From assembly GCA_905209085.1 (NCBI GenBank), contig CAJLRM010000001.1:248001-312000 (forward strand): a stretch of 64,000 nt of DNA, given 5' to 3'. The notes under the pieces were generated by a model, which ran no database searches, was not told the DNA's origin, and worked only from the letters and a program-made list of their open reading frames with translations. Positions 1 to 10,600 of this stretch are shown in pieces. Made by a program: the position numbers and the translations under genes. How positions within the stretch are numbered: position 1 is the first letter of the stretch; each line of letters begins with the position of its first letter. This stretch comes from an uncultured Eubacteriales bacterium (GTDB taxonomy: Bacteria > Bacillota > Clostridia > Christensenellales > Borkfalkiaceae).

Positions 1-2794
1 CCGCTTCCGCAATCGCGTTTTCGCTTCTGCCGACGTCCGTTTGCGAGCCCGACACCCGCACCGTGATTTTATCCCCTTCGCCCAGCGCGACGCCGCCTTC
101 CAGCTCCGTCGTAATATCGTATTCGGGACAGGTGAGCGGGGTGCCGTCGTACGCCTTGCTCGCCGAATGTGCGATGACGAGAATTTCCCGCGCCTCGATG
201 CTCAGCGTGCCGCAGTCGCGGACGATCTTATACATATACGTGACGTCTTTGCCGTCTTCGTCCACAATGACGAATTCGAAGCCGTTGACGTAATCTCCGA
301 CGTTTCTCGTTCCCTGCGCCAGCGTCATTGCGCCCACCGAATGGCCGTAGATGAGATCCCCCTCCATGTTCCAATCGCCCGGCGGCGTGACGAGGGGCGT
401 GCCGTCGTAAATCTTGCTCGCCGACGGCGTGGAAATTTTTATCTCCTTCACGTACACGTGCAGCTTTCCCTTTTTGAAGGTGATCTCGAAATCGGCGGTG
501 ACGTCTTTGCCGTCGGGATCGTATAAGAAAAAGGAATCTATCCTGCTTTCGCCTATTCCCACTTCCAGACGGCTCCCCGACACCGTCGCCCGATAGGTAT
601 AGCCCCGATCGAGCAGACTTTTCAGTCCCGTCAGCTCCGCTCTTGCGACGAGCGGCGTCAGTCCGTCGTACTTTTTATCGAGGTCCACGGGCGCGAGAGT
701 CAAAGCTTCCTTATCCGGCTGCGAATCGCCGGAATCCGTTCCCCCGTCCGCAGCGCCGCCCGTCACCTCCACCTGCACCCAGCCGATGCCGTCGAGGTAC
801 ACCTCTACCCACGCGTGCGCGTCTTTCAAAGTGATCTCCGTCCATTCTCCCGCTTCCGTCTGCCCCATGTAGCCGACCACATAGCGGGCGGGAATGCCCA
901 AAGCCCGATACATCGCCGTCGCCGCCGTCGCGTAATGCTGGCAGATCCCCTCTCGATAGCTTTCGAGAAAACTCACGGCGACGTCCGCCTCCGCGTCCAG
1001 CCTTCTGTCGTATCTAAGATTGTATTTCGCCGCCCCCCGGATATACGACGCCACCGCCGCGATCACATTCCCCTCGTCCAAGCGCTGCTCTGCGGCGAGT
1101 TCGGCAAAATAGCGCTGTGTGCTCGCGGGGAGCGAGAGATAATTTTCGTAGACATAGGCGCGGTAACGGCGCTCCGCCGTTTCGTAAGCGCCGAGCTTAT
1201 TTTTGAGCGCGCCGGCGCCGTCCGCGAGATAATTGTACGAATAATAATACAGAGAGTAGATAGAGGAAAGAGAGCCGACGTACTTTACGTCGCTCGTCTG
1301 TATCTCGTAATCGTAGGGATCCCTGTCCAAATAATAGGGCAGCACATAACAGCCGTCCTTCGCCTCTATTTTCGCCTCGCCGCTTTCAAATCCCGCGTTT
1401 TCGAGCGCGATGCCCGTAAGATAATTAAAGCAGTACCGCGAATCGATCAATTCGGAATACTCCTGCGCTTCGCGCCAGCCGTTAAAGACATACTCTCCGT
1501 AACTCATATAACGAAGATAGATCTTTCCCGACCTGTCCGAATACACCCGCACCGCCGTTTTCGCCTCCGCGTTGAGATCCATTCCGCCGAGGGAGCCTCC
1601 CCCCGCCAGACTGCCGCCCGAGCCGCTCTCCCCGCCGGAACCGCCCCCGCCCGATTCGTCCTGCGACTTTACGACGAGCGCCCCTTCCTGCAAACGGACC
1701 GAATAATTGAAGGACAAGTCCGTTCCGTCCGCGTCGGTGACGACGACCTCCGCGATGACGTTGGGGCTTTCTCCTATCTCCGTCCGCGTTCCCGAGATCG
1801 CCGCGTGCGCCTCTTGTCCCTCCGCGGGCTTGGTATCGGACACGATTTCCCAATTTTCGTTGGTCAGCGGCAGACCGTCGTACAGTTTGCTGTCGCTTGC
1901 CGAACGCACCGTAAGGCAGCGGGGCGTGACGATGAGATCTCCCGGCAAGGCGGACACGGCGTAATTGTACGTGATCTCTTTTGCGCCGTCCGTAACGACG
2001 ACGTCGGTGAGGAAGTTGCGGCTCTGTCCCACGTTCGTCTGCGAGCCGGAAGCGTGCGCGGAAAGCTCGTGCCCGGGAAGGAGCGCGGAATTGGAAGAGA
2101 GTTTCCACCGATCGCAGGTGAGCGGCGAAGCGTCGTATACTTTCACCGCCGTTTCCGTGATGATGCTGATCTCCCTCGGCTGGACGACGAGAGCGCCGAG
2201 CTTGCCGATAAACTCGTAATTGTCCGTGACGTCCTTTCCGTCTTTGTCCGTGACGCGCGCCGAAAACGTATTCTCTCCCTTACCCGCGTCCGTGCGGCTG
2301 CCCGTCACCTCCACGGCGAGCGTATGCCCTTTCAGTACGCTTCCCTTTGTGACGCGGTAAGAGGGACAAGCGAGGGGCGTGCCGTCGTAAATTTTATCCG
2401 CGGAATCCGTGGAAACGGAAATGGGACAGGGAGAAACGGTCAGTTTTCCGAAACGGTATTCGATCTCGTAATTGTCCGTCTTGTCTTCGCCGCTCTCGTT
2501 CACGAGCGAAACAGAGAAAAAGTTTTCGCCCGTTCCCGCGTCCGTCTGCGTTCCCGTGACGGTCGCCTTTATCTCGTACCCCTTTTTCAATTCGCCGCTC
2601 GTCAGTTTCCATTTGACGCAGGTGAGGGGCGTTCCGTCATAGACCTTTTCCGCCGATTCCGACTCGAACACGAGCTTCGTCTGAACGCCGCCCACGCCCC
2701 CGGCCGCAATCAAAGCGAAAAGCACGGCGAGAAGAGAAACCACGCCGATGAGCAGGGAACCGACGATATAGATGATCTTTGACCTTTTCACCAT
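1..2794 (-). CDS. Surface transglutaminase-like protein with YDG/MBG-type repeats (partial, C-terminus off the left edge)
   Basis: The open frame begins at an ATG (2792-2794) preceded by AAGGAGAG and runs uninterrupted off the window edge, so at least 931 residues. An N-terminal hydrophobic helix (about residues 7-30) probably anchors it with the rest outside the cell. Four repeats of roughly 85 residues follow, each opening with a K-x-YDG-x-PL type motif (KVYDGTPL, KIYDGTPL, KVYDASPL, KLYDGLPL), as in YDG/MBG domains of bacterial surface proteins. Then comes a transglutaminase-like core with Cys618 (motif GICQHYATA) and His660 (DAHAWVEV); the usual third acidic residue appears as Glu in GWVQVEVT. 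At least three further YDG repeats follow. It is the last visible gene of the five-gene operon, 45 nt after the AAA ATPase gene. The transglutaminase may crosslink or cleave peptide bonds at the envelope; the substrate is unknown. Confidence 0.88.
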   Translation of the reverse strand, partial: MVKRSKIIYIVGSLLIGVVSLLAVLFALIAAGGVGGVQTKLVFESESAEKVYDGTPLTCVKWKLTSGELKKGYEIKATVTGTQTDAGTGENFFSVSLVNESGEDKTDNYEIEYRFGKLTVSPCPISVSTDSADKIYDGTPLACPSYRVTKGSVLKGHTLAVEVTGSRTDAGKGENTFSARVTDKDGKDVTDNYEFIGKLGALVVQPREISIITETAVKVYDASPLTCDRWKLSSNSALLPGHELSAHASGSQTNVGQSRNFLTDVVVTDGAKEITYNYAVSALPGDLIVTPRCLTVRSASDSKLYDGLPLTNENWEIVSDTKPAEGQEAHAAISGTRTEIGESPNVIAEVVVTDADGTDLSFNYSVRLQEGALVVKSQDESGGGGSGGESGSGGSLAGGGSLGGMDLNAEAKTAVRVYSDRSGKIYLRYMSYGEYVFNGWREAQEYSELIDSRYCFNYLTGIALENAGFESGEAKIEAKDGCYVLPYYLDRDPYDYEIQTSDVKYVGSLSSIYSLYYYSYNYLADGAGALKNKLGAYETAERRYRAYVYENYLSLPASTQRYFAELAAEQRLDEGNVIAAVASYIRGAAKYNLRYDRRLDAEADVAVSFLESYREGICQHYATAATAMYRALGIPARYVVGYMGQTEAGEWTEITLKDAHAWVEVYLDGIGWVQVEVTGGAADGGTDSGDSQPDKEALTLAPVDLDKKYDGLTPLVARAELTGLKSLLDRGYTYRATVSGSRLEVGIGESRIDSFFLYDPDGKDVTADFEITFKKGKLHVYVKEIKISTPSASKIYDGTPLVTPPGDWNMEGDLIYGHSVGAMTLAQGTRNVGDYVNGFEFVIVDEDGKDVTYMYKIVRDCGTLSIEAREILVIAHSASKAYDGTPLTCPEYDITTELEGGVALGEGDKITVRVSGSQTDVGRSENAIAEA

Positions 2795-2839
2795 GAGCCT
2801 CTCTCCTTTTTCTTTTTTCTCCGCGTTTTTTCAGTCCGT

Positions 2840-4171
2840 TCAGGCGTTTTTTTCCAAACGGCGGATAAACGCCTTGCAATGTTTCATTTTATCCTCGCCG
2901 AACACTTCGTCCAGCTTCTCGCACAATCCTTCCGCTTCGTTCTTCACATAGATCGGATTCTGCGTTTCCAGCTTCCTCATCACTTTCTTCGACAAAATAT
3001 CGTCCAGCGCTTCCACTTCTTCCCCTCCGCACGATACGTAGATCGGAATATACGTCCGGATCTGTTTCATTACCCGATTCCCGAACGTGATTCGGAAATT
3101 CTCCCTCAGGTATTCGTCCAGCTCTTCCAAACGCCTCTCGTTTCGCTTCGTCAGTCCGTATTCTTCTTTCGCGTCCTTCACCAGCTCTTCCAATCTCTCA
3201 TACGACAGCCGCACTTCCGAGCTTCTACGACCCTCGAATACCTCGCTCTTTTCGTCCAGATTCAGCATCATCGCTCGGTCGTATACCTTATCCGAGATCG
3301 CAAACGTCGAATCGTCATTGTTCGCCGTTCCGATAAACCACATATTCTTCGGTAGTTTGATTCTTCCTCCTTTTAGTCCCTTCGGGTCTTTCTCCCTCTT
3401 ATCCGTCACTACGTCCAGGTATCTCTCTTCCGCATCCGGCAGCTCCATTAAAGACAAAAACTCCGCAAAATAATACTCCACACGCGCTATGTTCATTTCG
3501 TCCAGCACCGTGATGTAGATATCCTTGCTGTAATTCGCTTCGTACATCTTTTCCAGCAGCGTCGTTTCGTTGAATCGGCCCGTGAACTCGTTGTAGTACC
3601 CGATCATGTCCGTCCGTTCCTTCCACATCGGCTGCACCGGGATCACCGTCGACTTGTTCCCCAAAAACTCCCCCAGCGCGTACGCCAGCGACGTCTTCCC
3701 CGTTCCCGAAATCCCCTGCAAGATCAACAGATGCGTCACTCCCAATCCCGCTACGAATTTTCGGATGTCCGAGAGGCTGTAATACAGTTTCAAGCGGCTC
3801 GCCGCATAGTTTCGAAAGCTCTCGCAAAAACTTTTCAGCGTCACGCTCTCGTCGTAGCGGCGTTTTGCGTATTCCTCCCGCTTTCCGTCTATTTCGTTCA
3901 GTTTATAAAACCTCGCTTCCTCTTCTCTCACTTTTTCCTCTTCCTTCTTTCCCAAAGGATAGGAATCCGATGCGGGATTTTCCTGCGCCGTTTTCGGAGA
4001 TTTGTTGTCGTTTACGATCAAGGAAACGACCACCGCCGCGATCAGCACGAAAACGAGAATCGCGCAGACGAGCAGAACGTAGCCCGAGCCGAGGAAATCC
4101 GAAAGCGCCAGAAGATCGCCGCGAAGGATGCCCGATATGAAATTTTCCGCGGTTTTTTCACCTCCCGCCAT
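2840..4171 (-). CDS. Membrane-anchored AAA ATPase, McrB/MoxR-like
   Basis: A 443-residue protein with one N-terminal TM helix (about 30-53), a charged linker, and an AAA+ module. Visible motifs are Walker A GISGTGKT (153-160), Walker B ITVLDEMN (Asp224-Glu225), sensor 1 GTANND (281-286) and a candidate arginine finger in YDRA (Arg299). All key residues are intact, so it is expected to hydrolyse ATP in the cytosol next to the membrane. The closest recognisable class is the McrB/AAA_5 type that remodels partners. An AAGGAGGG ribosome site precedes the ATG. It starts 37 nt after the GH3-fusion gene, whose C-terminal 320 residues are a dead relative of this ATPase, so the two probably form mixed assemblies. 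AAA ATPases beside transglutaminases recall MoxR-type operons, but no VWA/DUF58 gene is visible. Confidence 0.87.
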   Translation of the reverse strand: MAGGEKTAENFISGILRGDLLALSDFLGSGYVLLVCAILVFVLIAAVVVSLIVNDNKSPKTAQENPASDSYPLGKKEEEKVREEEARFYKLNEIDGKREEYAKRRYDESVTLKSFCESFRNYAASRLKLYYSLSDIRKFVAGLGVTHLLILQGISGTGKTSLAYALGEFLGNKSTVIPVQPMWKERTDMIGYYNEFTGRFNETTLLEKMYEANYSKDIYITVLDEMNIARVEYYFAEFLSLMELPDAEERYLDVVTDKREKDPKGLKGGRIKLPKNMWFIGTANNDDSTFAISDKVYDRAMMLNLDEKSEVFEGRRSSEVRLSYERLEELVKDAKEEYGLTKRNERRLEELDEYLRENFRITFGNRVMKQIRTYIPIYVSCGGEEVEALDDILSKKVMRKLETQNPIYVKNEAEGLCEKLDEVFGEDKMKHCKAFIRRLEKNA

Positions 4172-4208
4172 GCTCTCGCCCTCCTTGTTTCCTTATCTCA
4201 GTCCCGCC

Positions 4209-7200
4209 TCAAAGCCCGACGTCCGTCCTTTCCAGCCATCGGCGGCACTGCGGCATATTTTCTTCGCCGAGAATATTTCCCAGCGCGCGGAGAAATTCGA
4301 TTTTTCCGTTCGGCTTTTCAGACAGAAGGGGAAGGGCGAAAGGCAGCAATTTGGAAGCCGTGACGCTGTCCAGCGCGTCCGTTTCCTCGCCCCCGCACGC
4401 GAGAAACGCGCCGACGAATTTTTCCATATTCCGCCATGCCTTATTGCCGATGCGGAATTTTCCCTCCGTGACGCCCGTTACGTAGTCTTCCAGTTTATCC
4501 ACCTTCTTCCACTTTTCCTCGCTCAACATGAAATTATTTTCGCTCTCCTCGCCAAGTCTGACAAAACGGGAATATCTCGGCGCCTGAAAGGGCGTTTTTT
4601 CTTCCTTTTCTTCTATTTTAGACAAACGTACTTCGACGGCAAAAGCCGTTTCCCCGACGAAGGGAGGGAGTTCCTCGACCGAGTATCCCTCCTTTATCTC
4701 CACGAAAAACCAAAGATTGGGAGAAAGCGGATAGGACTTGTCGGAAAGGCGCTTTTCTTTCAACGCGACGCAGCCCGCCTTTTCGGGATGGGAGGCATAG
4801 CGCGCGAACGGCGCCAGCCAAGCGTCCGCCGAGGACAGATCCGCGCCGTTCAGATACGCGATATGTATGCGAAAATCCGAGTCGGCCGCGGCTTTGAGCG
4901 CCTTTGCGACGGGAGTTTCCTTATACGTTCCGTTTTCGCCCAGGCAAATAAGCGCGTCGTCCGCGCTCGTATATTCTGCCGCCTCCGCCCGGAACGCTTC
5001 GGCGCCGAAATATTCCCCGAGAAGGGATACGAACGCGGGCAGCAGCGAGGGTTCGTTGCTTTTTAACAGCACCAGGCGGGAAGCGGACATCGCCGAGAAC
5101 ACCGCGCGCGCCGACGGGAATTCTACCGCGATCCCCCTCTCGCCCGCGAACGCCGAAAATTCCTCGCACACCTGCTTCATCGTCGTTTTTCCGTCAAAAC
5201 AGCGCGCTTCTTCTTCCTTTTCGACGGGAAGCGCCTCTTCTTCGGGTTGATTTTCAAATTCTTCCGTAAACAGTTTTTCGTATTCTGTTTCTTCTAACGT
5301 TTCCTCCTCTGTTTCCTCTGTTTCGGCAGGCGCCGCGAGGCGCTGTTTTTTCTTCTTACAATAGTCGACCAAAAGGACGACGAGAGAGGCGATCATGACT
5401 GCGTTTACGGGAAACAGGAGAATCAAGCCGCAGTCTGCGATGGGATCCTGTCCCTCGAAAGGCGTGATATTCCAAGGCACCACTTGCAGATAAATCCAAA
5501 ACAAAAGGTCGTACGCAACCGCGGCGATCGAAGAAATCAAAGCGAATTTTCTCGCGTTGCGGCTGCCGCGCACGCCGCGCTTTTTCATCGTATAGCCGCC
5601 CGCGAGGATGTTGGATTTCGCTTGCAGATACTCGGAGAGCGTTTCCTTGTTTTTGCCGAGCGTTTCTCCCTCCACGAAAATCTTGCCCGTAAGCCGAACG
5701 TCCGAAACGGACGCCCCCACGTACACCTGATATTCCCCCTGCTCGGTCACGGGATTCCCCTTTTCGTCGAAGATAACGAAATCGTCGGGTGCGAATTTCA
5801 CGCACACTTCCGTGCTTTCCCCCGCTTGCAGATAGATTTTGGCAAAGCCTTTCAGTTCCTTTCGGGGACGGATCGCCTCCGAATCCTGCTTGCCGACGTA
5901 TACCTGAACGATCTCCGCGCCCGCCGCCTCGCCCGTATTTTTTACGAGGAAACGCACTTCCTCCTTGTTCTCCCGCAAATCCGAGTATTCGAACTTTGTA
6001 TAACTCAGACCGAAGCCGAACGGATAGCGAGCCGAAATTCCCGAAGTGTCGTAATGTCGATAGCCGAAAAACGTCCCCACCTTATTTTTGTCCAGGCGTT
6101 TGCACAGCCGCAGCTGCGCAAATTTTTCGTCCGCGTCGTCGTAGCGGGTAGCCGCCAATTTTCCCGAGGGATTGCTCCTGCCCGTCAAAAGATTTATCAA
6201 CGCCTGCGCGCCGTACTTTTCCAAAGGGGGCGAAACCAAAACCGCGGCGCAGCGCTTATCGAAGCTCATATCCGTCTGACAGTCGCCCGTCGTTACGGCG
6301 ATCGTCTTTTCGCACACCTTTCCGAGGGCGTCCACTAGCGCCAGCTGATTGGGAGGCAGTTTGACGCACCGCGTCGCGGCAACGTCCCCCCGCCTTGCTC
6401 CCGGACTCAAAAATACCAGCGCCACATCCGCGCTGCGCGCCAGCTCGCACGCTTCGGGAATCAGCGCGTCGCTCCTGTCCGCGTCTATTTCGTAACCGTC
6501 CGCATATCCCACGAATTGGAAGCCGGCCGCTTCGTCCGCGGCGGAAAGATACTGCATAAAACTTTGCGTCCTTCCCCCCGAAAGGAAGGCCGCCTGACCG
6601 ATCACCGCTACCCTGCTGCCCCCTTTCAAAGGCAAAACATTCCCTTCGTTCTTCAAAAGCACGACGGATTCTTCCGCGAGCCGCAAGGCGATCTCCTCCG
6701 CGCTTTCTTTGCTTTCCCCGCGGTTTTCTTCGTTTTTTTTCAAAGCGTGGAAGCCATTGTCGCACGCGAAGGCGAAATCGAGCGCCCTGTCCGCGGCCTC
6801 GTCGAGTTCTTCCTCCGAAAACGCCGCGCCCTCCCGGCACGCCGTTTCCACTTCCTCGGGGGAAACGCTCCCCTCCGACTCTGATTTTTTCAAAGCGCGA
6901 TAGTACTCCAACGCCCCTTCCAGCGAAGAGGGGGAAGCGTGCAGACACATCGCGTCCCCGCCGCGCAGGGCAAGGACGGCGGCATGGGAATCCGCTCCGT
7001 CGCAGTCGCAGAGAATAAACTTTCCCCTTCCGAAGCCCTCGTGCAGCCAGCCGTCGATAACGCCGCCGTTGACGGCCGCGTACTCTCCCTTCAACGCCGC
7101 GCGGGACGTGACGATCGCCCCGCCGTCCATCGTGTGCGCCGCCGATTCAAAGGGTTTCAGGAAATATTCTTTCAACGCCCTCGCGTTTATCAGCGTATCG

Positions 7201-7634
7201 GCAAAATCCGCGTCCGTTTCACCCAGCGCGCAGAGGGAAAGGCAAGGCATCAGCCCCGTTCGGGAAACGGCGGACATATACGCGCCCGCCAGAGCGCCCG
7301 CCAAAAAGGGGTCTTCCGTCGCCCCCGTGCCGTAGAGATTGCTCTTTACGTTGGCAGGCGGGGAAATCAGCGCGTTTATCCCCTTTTCCTTTGCAGCCAG
7401 CGCCAGCGTTTCCGCCCTTTTTCCGATCAATTCCGTATTCCAGGAATTTGCGGCGGCGTCAAAGGAAAAACGAAAGAGCTCTTCCGCCTTTGCCGCTTCT
7501 TCAAAACTCGCTATCTCCAAATGGGGCAGTCCCGCTTCCGCCGCTTCGGGAGAGGCGAGAAAGCCGTCGTTCGTCAACAGGGAAATTTTCTGCCCGTCGC
7601 TGAGCTTTTCCAGCGTTTCTCTATACTTTTTCAT
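4209..7634 (-). CDS. GH3 pseudo-glycosidase fused to a TM hairpin and an inactive AAA-like domain
   Basis: A 1141-residue protein. Residues 1 to about 290 follow a GH3 beta-glucosidase barrel, about 315-500 the GH3 C-domain, and about 540-655 the fibronectin-like domain (PFGFGLSYT). The nucleophile-position Asp210 (ILCDCDG) is kept, but the DGP Asp, the Arg before the EDP motif and the Lys-His substrate pair are all replaced (IASFEEA, YGTGATEDP, CLSLCAL). Two TM helices (about 696-718 and 733-757) are flanked by basic residues, and there is no signal peptide, so both ends should be cytosolic. After an acidic linker (765-810), residues 817-1141 align with the neighbouring AAA ATPase but lack Walker A (LLKSNEPSLL), Walker B (YLNGAD), sensor 1 and the arginine finger. 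The start overlaps the LRR gene's stop (ATGA). Likely a scaffold or sensor; function unknown. Confidence 0.85.
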   Translation of the reverse strand: MKKYRETLEKLSDGQKISLLTNDGFLASPEAAEAGLPHLEIASFEEAAKAEELFRFSFDAAANSWNTELIGKRAETLALAAKEKGINALISPPANVKSNLYGTGATEDPFLAGALAGAYMSAVSRTGLMPCLSLCALGETDADFADTLINARALKEYFLKPFESAAHTMDGGAIVTSRAALKGEYAAVNGGVIDGWLHEGFGRGKFILCDCDGADSHAAVLALRGGDAMCLHASPSSLEGALEYYRALKKSESEGSVSPEEVETACREGAAFSEEELDEAADRALDFAFACDNGFHALKKNEENRGESKESAEEIALRLAEESVVLLKNEGNVLPLKGGSRVAVIGQAAFLSGGRTQSFMQYLSAADEAAGFQFVGYADGYEIDADRSDALIPEACELARSADVALVFLSPGARRGDVAATRCVKLPPNQLALVDALGKVCEKTIAVTTGDCQTDMSFDKRCAAVLVSPPLEKYGAQALINLLTGRSNPSGKLAATRYDDADEKFAQLRLCKRLDKNKVGTFFGYRHYDTSGISARYPFGFGLSYTKFEYSDLRENKEEVRFLVKNTGEAAGAEIVQVYVGKQDSEAIRPRKELKGFAKIYLQAGESTEVCVKFAPDDFVIFDEKGNPVTEQGEYQVYVGASVSDVRLTGKIFVEGETLGKNKETLSEYLQAKSNILAGGYTMKKRGVRGSRNARKFALISSIAAVAYDLLFWIYLQVVPWNITPFEGQDPIADCGLILLFPVNAVMIASLVVLLVDYCKKKKQRLAAPAETEETEEETLEETEYEKLFTEEFENQPEEEALPVEKEEEARCFDGKTTMKQVCEEFSAFAGERGIAVEFPSARAVFSAMSASRLVLLKSNEPSLLPAFVSLLGEYFGAEAFRAEAAEYTSADDALICLGENGTYKETPVAKALKAAADSDFRIHIAYLNGADLSSADAWLAPFARYASHPEKAGCVALKEKRLSDKSYPLSPNLWFFVEIKEGYSVEELPPFVGETAFAVEVRLSKIEEKEEKTPFQAPRYSRFVRLGEESENNFMLSEEKWKKVDKLEDYVTGVTEGKFRIGNKAWRNMEKFVGAFLACGGEETDALDSVTASKLLPFALPLLSEKPNGKIEFLRALGNILGEENMPQCRRWLERTDVGL

Positions 7635-10600
7635 ATTTCTTCACTCTCTTCCGTCGAATACTTTATTTCGCACGACAAAAGCGCACAATCGGACGTATTC
7701 GTTTCGGTCAGTTTTTCCCACTCCTTTTTCGTACCCTCGTAATACACCGAAGTGAGATGATAACACCAGACAAACGCGGAATCGTCTATGCGGGAAACCG
7801 CCGAGGGAATGAATACGGCGGAAAAAAGCCTATTGTAAAACGCTTCCGCTTTGATGATATAAGAGTCGACCGTCTTGCCGCCCGCTTCAAACGAATTCGG
7901 CAACTCGATTCTGCTCATCCCGCCGAAATCGTCGCTGTCGTAGAGATAGGCCTTTCCGTCGCACAAAACGAAATAGAAGCCGTCCTTTTCCGCGTATTCG
8001 AGCCCGGCGTCGCTCAAAGAAGAAGAAACTTTCAGCGCATAATACGCGACGTATCCGTATTGCCTGTTTCCCTCTTTCAGCGGCAAGCCGCTTAAATTAT
8101 AGACGTGATGCAATAATCTGCATCCTCCAAAAGCGTCGGCGGAGATCGTTTGCAGGTTTTTCGGCAGCGTCACGCTTTTCAGGCTCCCGCAGGAGGAAAA
8201 GGCGCTGTTGCCGATGGAATCCAATCCCGTCGGCAATACGAGCTTCGTCAATTGTAAACAATTTTCGAACGTATTATTTTCTATCCGCGTGATGCGCGAA
8301 TCTTCCGTAAAGACGACTTCGGTGAGATTGCCGCAATATTGAAAGGCGTTTTCGCCGATAGACGTCACCGCTTCGCCTATTTGAAGCGCGGTAAGCTCGT
8401 AACAATTTTGAAAAGCCCCGCGCCTGACAGAATAAGAGGAGATCGTTTTTCCCTCGTATTCGAAGGAATCCAACGTAAGCGCGGAGGGACAGGAAGTATA
8501 GCCGACCAGCCACCATTTCTCCCCGTACGTCTTAAAAATGAGTCCGTTTACGGTTACCTCCCGTATCCTCCCGCCATCCGCCGAGTCATAGACGGCAAGC
8601 GCGTAATACGCCACCAGACCGTAATCTCTGCTTCCCGCCTTCACGGCGAGCGCGCTGTAATTATAAACTTCTACGAGATTGAAACACAAGAGAAATGCGT
8701 CCGCACCGATGGAGGAAAGCTTTTTGTTGAGAGCGATGCTTTCGAGCGAGGAGCAGTTATAAAACGCATGACTTTCTATACTTTCCAGCGCCGCGGGCAG
8801 CTCGACAACGCGAAGATTCAGACAATTAAAAAACGTATATTGCCCGATCTCCTTCAAGGGAGAATCTTCGGCAAAGGACACCGAAACGAGAGAGGCGCAG
8901 CCTTCGAAGGCATATTCCCCTATTTCTTTGACCGCCGAAGGAATCTGCGCCCGCGTGATAAGGTAATTTTCTATAAATAAATAAGAGGGAATACGATAGC
9001 GGCTGACATAGGCTCCGTCGTCGTAGAAACCCAACGGCAGATCGAGCTCTTCCTCGTTTTCGTCATAGCCCACGAGATACCAATCTTCATCCGCTTTCGC
9101 AAAGGTATACCCGCTTTCTTCCGTCCGCTTCATCGGCGCTTTTTCGGGGCCGTAGACGTTGAGCGCATAGTACCCTATCCCGCCGTTCTCCGAAGAACCC
9201 CTTGCAATTTTCAAAGCGCTGAAATTGCCCACCTCGAACAGCTTGTAACAATTATTAAAAGCGCCGATTCCGATTTGTTTCATCGACGCGGGAATGTTTA
9301 TCTTAGTCAAATTTAAGCAGCCGTCAAACGTCCACTCGCCGATCTCCGAAATTCCCTCGTTCAGCGTTATCTCCCGCAGCATCGAACAGTATCTGAAAGC
9401 GGCGTTCGGGATGACGGTTTCATCCGTCAGCGTCACTTTTTTCAGGCTTTGGGGGATGTCCCTGTTGTCCCAAGAATCCGACCCGCCGAAAATATCGGAA
9501 AAATAGCGGGACGACTTCCTGGACCTGCCGATAAAGGGAAGCGTGACCTCCTCTAAGTTTTCGCATTCCGTAAATGCGAATTTTCCGATTTCGGTAATTT
9601 TATTCGACAAAGTAAAAGAAGTCAACGCCTCGCAACAATAAAACGCGCGTTCCCCTATTTTCACGAGATTTTCTCCGAGGGGAGCGGTTTTCAGCGAAGT
9701 ACAGCGTGCAAAGGCATAAGCGCCGATCTCGTCCGTAGCGGCGGGAAGAAGGATTTGCTCGATATCATGGCATCCGAAAAACGCATTTTCGGGCACTTTC
9801 GTCGCTTTGGTGACGGTGACTTTTCCAAGGGAAACAGGCACGCAATTCCACGAAACTCCGCTCGACTCCGCGCCGAAAATAAAGCCCAGGTATCCGTTTC
9901 CCATTTCCGTTTCGCCCACATAGGGCACCGAAAGGCTTTCCAGCCGGCTGCAATTTTTAAAGGCGCCGAACCCTATAAAACAAACGTTTTCGGGAACGAC
10001 CATGGAACGCAAAGACGTACACCGGGAAAAAGCGCCCTGCCTGATCCGCGTAAGCGACGCGGGCAGTTTACATTCGGTGAAAGCGGAGCACTCTTCGAAA
10101 GCGTTTTCTCCCAATTCCTCCAATTTAGCGGGAAGCGAAATCGAGGAAAGCTTGGTGCAAGAGGCAAACGCATTGTCGCCGATGAATTTCACTCTGCTGT
10201 TGGAAGGGAAAGTAACCGTCGACAAATTGCGGCAGTTTTGGAAGAGTTCGCTCTCGATAGACTCTATTTGCGCGGGGATATAGATGCTTTCCAGACCGCT
10301 TCCCGAAAACGCGCCGCCTTCGATTTCCGTCAATTCCCAGTTATTTTCTAAGGGGAAGGAACTAAGAGAAGCGCAGTTTGAAAACGCGCCGTACTCGATC
10401 GTTTGCAGTTTTTCGGCGTCGAACGCGGAGATCGCCGTGTCCGCAAAGGCGTATTCGTATACGTAAGCGATGGGGTGGGGAAAAGAAACGGAGGTCAGGC
10501 TTTTACATCCCCTGAACGCGTCCCTGCCCACTATGGAATCTCTGAGATACCCGAACTCGACGGAAGTGAGGGAAATGCAGTCCATGCAGAATTCTCTCGG

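Noticed and set aside
815..2782. Long plus-strand open frame of 655 codons
   Set aside because: It is the antisense shadow of the YDG/transglutaminase gene, whose repeats and catalytic motifs are clear on the minus strand.
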